DNA from: Folioceros fuciformis
Taxonomy: Eukaryota; Anthocerotophyta; Anthocerotopsida; Anthocerotales
NCBI GenBank assembly: GCA_049999805.1
Contig: JBNGIO010006281.1
Span: forward strand, 136,817 to 200,816
Length of the DNA: 64,000 nt
Reading direction: 5' to 3'
The notes below the pieces were generated by a model. The model had not been told where the DNA came from. It ran no database searches and saw only the letters and a list, made by a program, of their open reading frames with translations. Shown in pieces: positions 45,601 to 55,933 of the stretch; within the stretch, counting starts at the first letter, position 1; the number at the start of each line of letters is the position of its first letter. Both the position numbers and the translations under genes were made by a program.

Positions 45601-47152
45601 GTTGTTCACCAAAGACGGACTAAAAGATAAGAAAGCAACCTCCAGCTGGTTGTCTGACTCGAATTGTTGGGCCTCCTCAACTGCCAACCGGCAGGTAGGA
45701 GGGTCAGACGCTTTTGTCTTTCCTTTGCGATTCTTCGCAGGTCTACCCTCCAAAACGTCTGCCTGCCTAATCAGACGAGGGAGGTCACCGCTCTTGCTTA
45801 CACGAGGCTTACTTTGCCGCTCCCCGTTGACAGGCTGTGATGGCCTTCGCTTGGAGTTCCCCCTCAGCTTGTCCTGTGACAAAAAGTTTCAATCACGGTC
45901 AAGAGAGCCGGATAACAGTGCAACAAAGCCAAACCAGCTGACGTAACGCACGTGGAAAAACGTCCAGTCAGACAGCATTCAGAATCACGACCATTTTGCG
46001 CAAGTAACACAATCCAGCTGAGTGAAAGAATTGAAGCGACGTGAGGAGGAATGGAAACACGGGAAGGGGAAATTCAGTTCTCCGCGCTGAGATGTAGCAA
46101 AGACTCTCGACGATACCACGCGGGAACACACAGAAAAAAATGATACCGCGCAACACAGGGTAAGATTCGATTGACAGAGAGTGAAGAGGGATGCTGACCC
46201 CCATGAGTGAGTCTACAGCCATACGAAGAGTATGAACCGTTTGAAGAGCTTGGTCCATCTCCTGGCATCCTTGCTTCCACCTGTTGACAGCAAGCTCTCT
46301 CTCCATCTGTAGCAAGTCACACTCTTCTCTCAGAGCCTCCGCCTGTCCCCTCCAATGCTGCACCGAGTCCTCCTGACCTGGAGCGGACGCGTTGACAGGC
46401 AATTTCAAGGCACACTTGTTTCTATTGTTGCGGAGGCCTGAGGCTCCCGGAAATTCTTGTCGGCTGCGAGCCTCAATAGGGGCTCCCTCGTGAGCAGTCT
46501 GAAGGTCGTAGTCGAAGAGGTCTCCCCGCGAATTTACCATAAAGCGGTGGAAAACAACCCCATCCAAGGGATCCATCTGACAGCTCCTACTGCTCCGTGA
46601 TCGACACTGAACCAAACACTCTTCTACGGAATCCCTGCATAACTGTGGTGCCGACACTCTGATGGAGCGGCGAAAACTGGCTGCAGAAGTACGATCCTCT
46701 ATGTCCAAGGACAGAGACTCCAAGGACTCCTCAAAGGTTGCCATACAAGCACAAGACTCGAGAGCAGTCCGAAAGGAAGGAGAGTCCAGGTCCTCACCCC
46801 GCTCCGACACGGCGTCACCGAAATAATTCACCTGGTCCGAATGCCACAAAACCCTATCCCGCTTCAACAGCCAGTTGAACTTTCCCTTATGCCCGCCTGA
46901 GTCATCACTCAATTCGGCACTGCCGGACTCCAGCTGGGGCAACGACAAATCTGTTGCACCGCCTCCCGATTGGACACAAGGCTCGGCCTCTCCGCAGGTC
47001 CGAGCAAACTCATCCTGGTCGGGCACAGATTCAACCTCCTCTGGCAAGACCGCGGCCTTGCACTTCCTGCTACCGAGAAGACGAGGTCTGGACACTTTGA
47101 CAGTTTGCTTGTCTCTAACGGATCGAGTCCCATCCAATCTACACTGGCTCAT
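42658..47152 (-). CDS. Large coiled-coil protein of unknown function
   Basis: Six exons, all joined in phase 0, give 1,231 residues: 47152-46199, 45873-45640, 45442-45362, 45261-45148, 45056-44790 and 44703-42658. The N-terminal 250 residues are Ser/Glu-rich and look disordered. A coiled coil follows (about 255-318, EALREECDLLQMERELAVNRW). After a basic spacer comes a second coiled-coil region (about 475-660). It includes three near-perfect 31-residue repeats with the core SRxxxAEQRVxELES and LRATA-type ends. The C-terminal 550 residues are basic, Ser/Arg-rich and low complexity. There is no signal peptide or membrane helix. A cytoskeletal or scaffold role is possible, but I do not recognise the family. 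In-frame upstream ATGs (to 47287) could extend the start by up to 45 residues; a gap lies just beyond. Confidence 0.75.
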
Positions 47153-50100
47153 TTTGGGCTCAGAGTAGTTGGCAGAGAGCTTGAAAAGCGCTACAGCCAG
47201 GGAGAAGAGTTCATTCATGAGTTCCAGGACCGCACACTGCGATCGCTGGACGCACACAGGCACGCAAGCTGGAAGACGATACCTCAAAGCCGACAGAGAA
47301 AAACAATCAGACCCCCCCCGCTCNNNNNNNNNNNNNNNNNNNNNNNNNNNNNNNNNNNNNNNNNNNNNNNNNNNNNNNNNNNNNNNNNNNNNNNNNNNNN
47401 NNNNNNNNNNNNNNNNNNNNNNNAAGCCCGCCCGCGAGCGAGGCGGAGGGGATAGCCGGACCGGAATTCAGCTGGACGCAGGAACGAACTGGTGGCGCAT
47501 CTATGAGGACACTGACCTCGGGCTCATCTGCAAGCTGAAGAAGTAGGCGGTGCGACCGTGTGGCAGCGGTAGGCTGTAGGTTGCAGCCTGCAGCGCCATT
47601 ACTCCCTCGAGACCCAGGTGATCCGGTGTGGGCCACAGCGTCTCCTCCCCGCTGCGGGCTGCATTCAATGTGGACCCGTCCAAATCGAGGCTATCGCCAA
47701 AGCTCCGACCCTCTCTCTACCGAGGTCCCGGTGTGGAGTGCGACTCAATGCAATCCGTCTTCCGGCTCCAGGCTCCAGCCTGCGGCCCGACCAAGCAACA
47801 AAGGGGAAGCAAACGAGCGAAGAGCGGAGGCAGCGCCTGCAGCAGCTGTCCGCCAGGCCGGGCAGCGCAATTTGAAAAAAGCCCCTGCCCGCTGCCCGCT
47901 GCCCGCTGCTGTGCTTGATTTTCGGGATGTTTCGACGTTGTTGCACAAGCATAAGTACAGAGGCGGACTTGATGTACAAAGGTACCAGCGGGCTATCGAC
48001 GTGGGGTGGGGGGCCCAGCAGCTTTCACGGCAGGTCCAGGAGCATCATGGCGTCTCCACCAGGCCTCGTCATGAGCCTGCGGGTTTTTGAACCAGCAAAT
48101 GATGCACAAGGATTTCAAAACGGGATCCCTTCTTCCCACATTTCCACAACTCACGTTCCCATAATGCCCACAAATTCTTCACACTCCACGCCCTGCCCAC
48201 CGGGCAGGCCTGCCCTGCCCAAGCTACCCGTAGCCTTCCCCAGCCCCCGTGGCCGGGCAGCTTTCCCAGTCCCGACCGAATGGGGCCTGGCCTTCCTTCA
48301 GCCGCTTTGGCTCTAACCCCAAGGCGCGCCGGGACCCAAATATGCAAAGCCAATGGGACACGAAGCTTGATATTCGTGGCCGTTTCCAATCATTCGAGGA
48401 AAGCGTCTGGGTCTCGAGGCGTCCACGGCCCACTCATCTCCTCGCCCTTGCTCTTCCACGCCACGCCACGCCACGCCACCACTTCCTCGCACCTTTATCA
48501 CCAGATCTTCATATCGTCCCCTATCAATTCCCTGACTGTAACACGCCAACATCGAACAGCCCGATCGGCGTGGCCCCAAATTTGACGCTTCGTTCCCCCC
48601 AACTGACACTTGGAAACACTCTCCACCTTCCATCCCAAGTTTGGCTGTGAGAAATTATCGGCACCAGGCAGGCAATCCCTTCTATCTACATTCCGTCGCA
48701 AAAGGCGCCGACGCTGTCTATTACCATGGCTGTCGCACCGCTAGGGTTCGCGGCACGTTGAGCACCTGTCTTACCCCATTGGCTCACGGACACGACAACA
48801 TTCATTTCTTGCAGAGTCCGCTAATAGGGTTACTGTCGCACTTGTGTGTATGTTCCTTGCGGAGGAGTTGCTTAATGGAGGATTCCTTTGTTGCTGGCCA
48901 TTAGGGCCTGTGCCTGTGTGGAGGTCTGCAGCAAGAAAAGTTGTGGCTTATTGGAGAGAGTCAAAGGCAGGTTAGGTTGCCTTGACGATTATGCGCGCCA
49001 AATTGGAAGACTGAACACGTACAAACTTCCTTGAATGCAGCCATTACCACTGTAAGCTTCTACTCTATCCTGCAAACCAATGCTTGGTAATTGAATACAC
49101 AATCGTATGATTTGAGTTTAGTTGTTGTAAAGAGTAATTATGTCGCCGTCACCTCTCTCGGGCTACGGTTGCAAGGGGGGAAATTCCAGGCTTGGACCGT
49201 TTGGGCGGAATCCGCCCCGTTGGGGCCACATCCTGTTCGTGAAGTTGGTGCACGAGCACACGCTTCTGCTCAGTTCCTTTTTTTGGCTTGCAACTGACAG
49301 ACAGTAAAGGACGCTTCCCAAGTCGTCACAAGGCTGTGCTTCCTGGGTGACCGTGCAAGGGGTGCAGCTTGGCAAACTTGAAACCATCGAGTAGGTTCAA
49401 GCTGGTGTGTTGGCTCATAGGGTTCAGCCCCATTTATTTGTTTTAAATATTGCTTGGAGGGACATGCTGGCAAAGCTTGGCTGCTCGGATGGCGCTCCAA
49501 AAGGTGTTCGACGTTCCTCGCAAAAAGGCGTGTTCACCTTAAATGCTATGGCAGGCAACTATACTCAGCAGGGCGTATGTGAGGCAGGCGGTGATCTTTA
49601 CAGTTGTACGCAACCAAAAGCCATGGCTGAACATAGAACCTGATGCTGGGACAGTGGCTGCCTCGCTCATACATGTGGATGCGTGTGCCTATGCCAACTT
49701 TGGCGAGGAAAGCAGTTTCATGGACAGATTCCACCGGAACTGCTTCAGGCTAATCTGGCTGTAGCCAACAGTATAGGATAGACATCCATGCAAAGTCTGG
49801 GTGCCAAGAGGATTCCCAAGTCGTATATGCTGAAGCACTTGCTAAAAAGAATGTCGTGACCTCGCCAGATCTTACTCCTACAGCATCCTGTTACTGTTGC
49901 AGGTGACTCACAGTTGTCTGCCCTCTGCGGGCATTGTCGTTGTGGACAGCTGCTCGTGGAACAGGGGAAGCACCTCATGCTCAAGGCGGACCAGCGTCTT
50001 CAACCTGACGTGTTGGTTCCAACCATTTGATTAAAATGTTTGCAAAGCAGTGCATCTGGGACGATACTCCAAGACTGTCCAACAGGCTTCCTCACGTGGA

Positions 50101-51092
50101 CGGCGCTGTGCAAGGCTTTTCCTCTTGCCGTTCAGAGGAAGCCAGACCCTGTTACAGGCTTCCTTATGTGAACAGTGGTGTGTAAAGTCTTGCATTTGGC
50201 GTGCTATAGAAGCCAGTCTTTGGTACAGCCTTCCCCATATGAACCGTGCTGTGCAAGGTGTTTATCTTGGTCTTCAAGAGGGGCAAGAATTTGTTGCAAG
50301 TCAGAGCAGGTAAGCTTTCGGCGCGCACACCGATCGGGGCCCAAAAGCTTACCCTCACCGCGATACAGTTCCACCCTAAGACTAGACCATCAGTGCAGAG
50401 AAACAAACACGAGGGCGCGAGCGCGAGCTCAAGGCACCACTGCTCCTACTGTGTGGCATTTGACCGTGTGCCTCCTGCACAGCTCCAATCAAGTGCCTCC
50501 TTGGACTGTCTTTTCTGTGGACAATCCGGGGAGACGGAAGCACAATTGTGCTTGTGGGCATCTGGTGATAAGTTTCCACCCTAAATTTGGGAACATAATG
50601 GAACCTCAGAAACGTACCATCCTCCTGGACATGTTGCTTTTTTGTGCATTCATGAACTTACTCGCCATTTCTCAACCGATTAGTTGTGAAAAGGTAATTA
50701 GATAGTTATATGAATTCCTTTAAAATATTATTGATAAAAATACCAGTGGACTTTTCCAAAATCATTTTTACAATGAGGCTTTCATTTATGTATATACCGG
50801 TCTTTCCTAGGTGTTAGTACAGACGGTCAAGTTGAAGCTTCTCGACTGGGCCGAGAGCTTCAAGGAACTTGCCGGTCACACGCTCGCCTATGGCCATGGT
50901 TGCCGCCCGCGCAGCTCTATATATGGGTGTTGATGGACACAAAAAACCTATCGCTGGGATCTCTTCTGGTCAGCTGAGTCTAGCCTGGAACAGCAGATCG
51001 CTTCTGTGCATCCCGTACCGTCCTGGACAAGAGAGATTGGCACGGGTCTTGAGAGGTTGCTGAGATCACAGCCAGGTTGGTGTGACGACGAC
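47153..51092. other. Intergenic, GC-rich left half, 100-N gap
   Basis: A gap lies at 47324-47423. From 47.4 to 48.6 kb the sequence is C/G-rich with CCACG and CTGCCCG iterations, typical of a promoter or 5' UTR. A diverged tandem repeat lies at 50082-50290. I find no supported coding region. Confidence 0.5.
50082..50290. repeat. Diverged tandem repeat, unit about 72 bp, three copies
   Basis: ACAGGCTTCCTCACGTGGAC, ACAGGCTTCCTTATGTGAAC and ACAGCCTTCCCCATATGAAC start near 50081, 50154 and 50225. Each is followed by a related G(T/C)GCAAGG and AGAGGAAGCCAG-type stretch. Confidence 0.7.
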
Positions 51093-52082
51093 ATGGGAAC
51101 GCCGGCGTTTCCTAATCTCGGAGAGCACTGCGACTTTTCCGAGTGCAACCTCATCGATTTCCTTCCCTTCAGCTGTGACCGTTGCGAAAAGGCATGAATC
51201 TTTCCACCCTCGTCGTGTATGTTCTGGGGCAGGGGATGCTAGGGCTTTCCTACTGGTTGTGTGTGGATGCGGACTTCGAGTTGGTCTGTAGACGTGAAAC
51301 CCTAATGTTTCTGTTTTGCTAACGGGAGTGCAGGGAGAGTTTGCCAGTGCGGATTGACTTGAAGTGTGCCTGCTCTTGTCGGCATCACCCGGTGGTCTAA
51401 CAATTGGAGGTGTACGCAGGTTTTCTGCCTGGATCACCGAAGCTATGTCTCCCATGACTGTCCGAAGGGAAACGTGCACGATGTCACGGTTTTAGTGTGC
51501 CCGATGTGCGCCAAGTCGGTGAGACTGGTTCCTGGTGAAGACCCGAATATCACTTGGGACCGGCATGTCAAAACTAGTTGTGATCCGAGAAATTATGCAA
51601 AGGTCGAGAAGCCAAGGTGTCCCGTTCCGATGTGCAAGGAAATGCTCACTATCTCCAACAAGTTTCAGTGCAAGAGCTGTAGGCGGGAAGTGTGTATGAA
51701 GCACAGGTTTGGGCTGGATCATAATTGTGCAAGCTTCATAAATGCTGATAGGGCCAAGAGCTGGTACAACTTCTCGTCGAGATCAAGCCAGGGAGCTCGT
51801 AGTTCGCAGCCTGCGACATCCAGTTGGTCCAGCGCGTTCTCATCTATCAAATCATCTGCAGAAGCTGGGCTTTCGAAGCTGAGTTTGTCGGCCGACGAGC
51901 TTGTCAAGTCAGTGAAGGGCAGTGCCAGCAAAGTGCAGAATCAATACCTATCGTCTAGTGGACGAAATGTGTCTTCTGCCGCAGAGATATGTCCTCAATG
52001 CAAGGCTCAATTTCGGACAGTGGGAGAGTTGATTGAACATGTGGAGACGTCCCATTCGCGCAGACCTGTCCAACCATGTTAG
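51093..52082 (+). CDS. AN1 and C2H2 zinc-finger stress-associated protein (SAP11/13/16 type)
   Basis: Two exons (51093-51191 and 51420-52082) give 253 residues. The first AN1 finger starts [21 protein letters not shown] and continues across the intron as [14 protein letters not shown]. The second AN1 finger has CPVPMC...[21 protein letters not shown] Ser-rich linker leads to a C-terminal C2H2 finger ([22 protein letters not shown]); members usually have two C2H2 fingers, and only one is evident here. The protein family is linked to stress responses and ubiquitin-related functions. The only junction that keeps the AN1 finger in frame uses the donor AAG|GCATGA, so this is a GC-AG intron. The start is the conserved [13 protein letters not shown]. 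Confidence 0.92.
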
Positions 52083-52689
52083 TCTGTTTCTTCCTCTGTA
52101 GAGTCTGCGAACCGTCTGTCACCTTGATTCTTGTGCTGAGATTTCGCACCAGGGTAGATGTACATACAGTCTGCCTACCCCATGTATTTTGTTGTTACAG
52201 AACGACCCTGAGGAACGTCAAAAGCCAGTGATGTTGGGAGACACAGTCATTGTTTATTCATCATTTATGATAAGTGTATGGGACAAGGAACTTAAAGCTC
52301 CAGGCACTTTGTACGTTTATCCACCTGGACTGCCAGGAAGTCTTCTGCGGTCGTTGTGACCATGTAACACGTCACACTCCTGCACTTGTTTGCAAGATTA
52401 GTAGGGAAAATGACGGAAAAATGGAGGGTAATGTGGATCCCAGAGTATCATATGAACCAGAATCTCGCTTTCCCCTGGGTTCTCGAGCCAGAGCGAAGGC
52501 TGACCATGCTTCTTGCTGAACTTCTATTTTGAAGTGTCTCCTCTTTGGATCACCAAAGAGTATCTGATGACAAACGAAACCATTCTCTGCACTACTTCTA
52601 TTGTTGGATTCACGAGTTGTGAATGGATGAGAAGTATGTACATATCTTGGTTCACGAGTGGTGAACCGAACACAGGTAGCTGCAGTACA
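52083..52689. other. Intergenic between convergent genes
   Basis: This should contain the 3' ends of the SAP gene and the minus-strand unknown gene. No gene or repeat is seen. Confidence 0.45.
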
Positions 52690-53502
52690 TCATTCGCATG
52701 CTGTGAATGCTACGAGGCACATACAAGCAGCGAAGTAAAAGTAACTCCGGGAGAGAGAGGCTTCAAGCGCAGCGAGCTGCTGCGAGGTGGCCTCCTCCTC
52801 TTCTCCGGCAAAAAAGACTTTCGAAGCCCTTTCGATCCCGACGAATGTTCTCCTATCTACAAGTATACACATCTGCTGCGCGGGTATCTAACTCTCGTCC
52901 CTCCCTTCACAAAGCAGGTCTCCCCCCTGGAGCAGCTGACATTTCACCTCCGATGCGTCCAGGTAATGAAGCCAGGAACCTGTAGCGTTGAGAAGAAGTG
53001 CCCTGCTCGCCTCCCGCTGCTGGATGCAGCTCTGCCTGCAGAAAGTGAGCCGTGTTCGTGACAAGCGGAAGACGCTCACAGACTACACCATTCCATGAAA
53101 TGAAGAAATACATCCCCACGGGCTCACCTTTGCTGAAGCGCCGAAGGGTGGAAATGCGGGCCTTCATCATAGCCCTCACACATGATCTCGCCGCTTCCTG
53201 TCCGGTAGCATACTATCCCGTGGCTGCTGTCCTCAAACACCTGCACAGTCACCACCCGCGGCAGCGTAAGCGCAAACACAGCAGCAACAAGAATTCACCG
53301 GCGCATGCATATCAGAAGATTCTGCCAACTCCGTTGCGCTCTTGCCTTCTTGTTGCAGGGTGTGCTCACGCCTGGTGTTGCAGCTGCACTGGTGTTGAGG
53401 GAAGCGTTCGTCCTCACGATTGGGGGCAGGCGTGTCACAATTCTGGCAACCGGCGTCCGCTTCCCAAGCCCACGCCCTGCCGCACATCCGGGCGCTGTGC
53501 AT
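52690..53502 (-). CDS. Conserved plant protein of unknown function (CYR..GEI.CEGYDEGP motif)
   Basis: Four exons (53502-53299, 53240-53128, 53035-52948 and 52875-52690) join without phase conflict to 196 residues. Exon 2 encodes VFEDSSHGIVCYRTGSGEIM followed by CEGYDEGPHFH. This resembles a short motif I recall from uncharacterised plant proteins, but I cannot name the family. Exon 3 is helical (QSCIQQREASRALLLNATGS). Exon 4 ends in a hydrophobic stretch (YFYFAACMCLVAFTACE) that could be a tail anchor or a wrong last exon. Exon 1 is Cys/Arg-rich without known features, and other ATGs upstream are possible. The phase consistency across three introns is the main support. Confidence 0.5.
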
Positions 53503-55933
53503 CGAAGAACAGCGGGTGTGGCTGTCGTCGCCATGTGCCTAGCCTGGGCCGACGGAGGAGGGGAAGTGTCGCGATTTCTCCTGCTTGGCGGCAGATTGCA
53601 AAAGTGGTAAAGCGGCTGTGGCGTGTACCTTGCCTGCCTCCCCTCCTAGGCCTTGTTATAATCGTGCCCACCGTCCCCGGTATTATCGCCAATCGGGAGA
53701 GCAGACTGGACGGAAAGGGGCAGATTTTCTTCCGGGCATAATAAATTGAAAGCATAGCGGCACTGGTGGCATGACAACAGGGCCTGCTGACGTGAAAGTG
53801 TCTTGGGCTTTTAAGATAAGGTAGATTCTCTCCCCAAGAGGATTCGGGTCTGGCCTATAATGTCCCGGAGAAGCAATAGCGTCTTCCTTGCTGCTGTACC
53901 TAGCTTGCTCTGGCATCTTAGCTCAACGGATATTCGCCACTTGCACTGTGGATGGGCGATGAGAATTTGCTCTCAAACCGTGACGTGAATAAAAGCACTC
54001 ATCGACTGGTCAGCCTTGGATATCACCTGGCGTGCAACAAGCGGTTGGCCACTAGAAAGGCAGAACCCACTTGAAACCTCAACAACACTTGGAAGGAAAA
54101 GCATTTTCCGTCTCGATCATTGGAGAGAAATGTCCCACCTTCCTGGAGCATGACTCTACGGCATGCCGACATTGCAAGCTGGTGAGGGTGACATCAGCTC
54201 AAGTGCCGTCAGCTCAAGTGACATGAAGAGCTCAAGTGGCAGCTACTGACTCGCCAAGATGAGCGACCATCGGCTGCAGTGAAAGAACGGCAAAGCCAGG
54301 TTATCGCTTACCACGACTTACAGGGACAAAGCACTGAGACCTGAGCCTGAGCAACAGGCCTGGCCTGACCTGATTATGAAGGGTTGCTGGGAATAAGTAC
54401 GTTTGTACACAGGAAGGTAATCGAGACGTGGGCTGCCACCAGTAAGCTCATGGAGGCCGGAAGACGTCTGTCCTTCAGTTTATCCTCATCACATTCGGAA
54501 GGAATGCGGGCCCTGGACATCAAGGAGACAGCCCTCAGCCGCTCCCCTTCTGACCTTGCTCACGGAATGAGCGTAAGTCACAAGGAAGCCAGCATGGCAT
54601 TGTTGCATGTTCTTGCACTATGTTCTGGCAGTGCCAGGGCATGGAACATGACAACGTCTCCGGGGACAGGACATAAGCAGCAGCAATCCCAAATTTCCAG
54701 GCTCGGCGGCTGCAAAGGCATCCTGGCCATTGCCCGCACATTCTCAGCATGTGTGAAGGGCAGTACCACGGCTTGGTATTACTCTCCTCGTCCACATCCC
54801 GACAGCTGCCTCAATTGCCGGGAGATCGTGAAGAGCATAATATTTTATTGAAGGAAGAGAAGAGAAGAGAAGAGATGGAAACTCCATCTTTGTAGAGGGC
54901 TACCTACTCCACTACCCCAGCAACCCGCATTTGCCATAGCTCTTTGCAAAGGTATCCAGACTTGTTGTCAAAAAATAAGGGCACCAGTAAGGAAAGGGAG
55001 AGTTTCCCACTAAGCAAAAGGGGGGGGACTGTGTGATAGCCTTTCCAAAGATGAAGCCTGTGCACAATCCTTGAATAGTCTAAGAGTGCCTTCAACCGCC
55101 TGGTGAAGAAATGGCTGCGGATTTCAAGAGCGTAGGTTTGATTTTCAAGCAAGGATGTTCAAAAGGTTCTCAAAACCATAGAAAAGAAGCAAAAGATTTG
55201 GAGGTTCCTCCTACTTACAGTTTTGGTAATATCCTCATGTACTGTACGCACAGTATGCGCAGAGCCTGGGACTGACAAAATACAACAATGGTCGATGGCT
55301 GATTCGTTGATGGCCAGGCCAACCTCCAGAAAGGAAGTTGCAAACCTAAACATGGAAACGGACAGCGTATGACTAGATTGCTTGTCAGACAGCTTGCCGC
55401 GCCTGACAATTCTGACACAGCAATCGCGGAGAAGCGCGCAGAACAAGGTGGGAACTACGGCGCGTGAGCAAAGCAGCTGCTGAGGTCCCGCCCCGCTGGC
55501 CTATCTGCCAAAGCGAAGCCTCGGCCACTTACTCCCGAGTCTCGACTGTCTCGTTCCTACAGGGTCGGTCCTCGAGCTCGGGAATTTCCTTGTCCATGGT
55601 CTCCGGAGTTTGGACGGGGAGTTAGCATGATTTTAGAGCTGCCTTTTTATATTTAGTTCCAGCTCCGCACTCGGAATTGTGTTCCAGAGCAGGCATGCAC
55701 GTTCCTGCGAGGCCACGAGGTCGTTTCACGGGGCGGCTCCGGTCTCTGATTCCCGGCTGAATTTTAGGGGGCTCACCAATCTTACACCTGATGTGCACCT
55801 GTGGAGCGCTTGGAAACGTACCGGCGTTGGAACGCGCCACCGCTGAAGAAGATGAGTGAGAATCCTTGGTGGCGGTAGGATTGCCTGGTGTGGAGCGGGC
55901 TCACGCTACTGTCGAAGCTCTTGGCCTTGGACC
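53503..55933. other. Intergenic, no supported gene
   Basis: It contains a (GAAGA)-type run near 54852-54875, a poly-G tract near 55021, and a 155-codon open frame (54384-54851) that I reject. The last 400 bases are moderately GC-rich and probably the DEG15 promoter and 5' UTR. Confidence 0.5.

Noticed and set aside
54384-54851. 155-codon open frame on the plus strand
   Set aside because: No recognisable motif or domain, biased only by chance composition, no splice context, and an overlapping minus-strand frame of similar quality.
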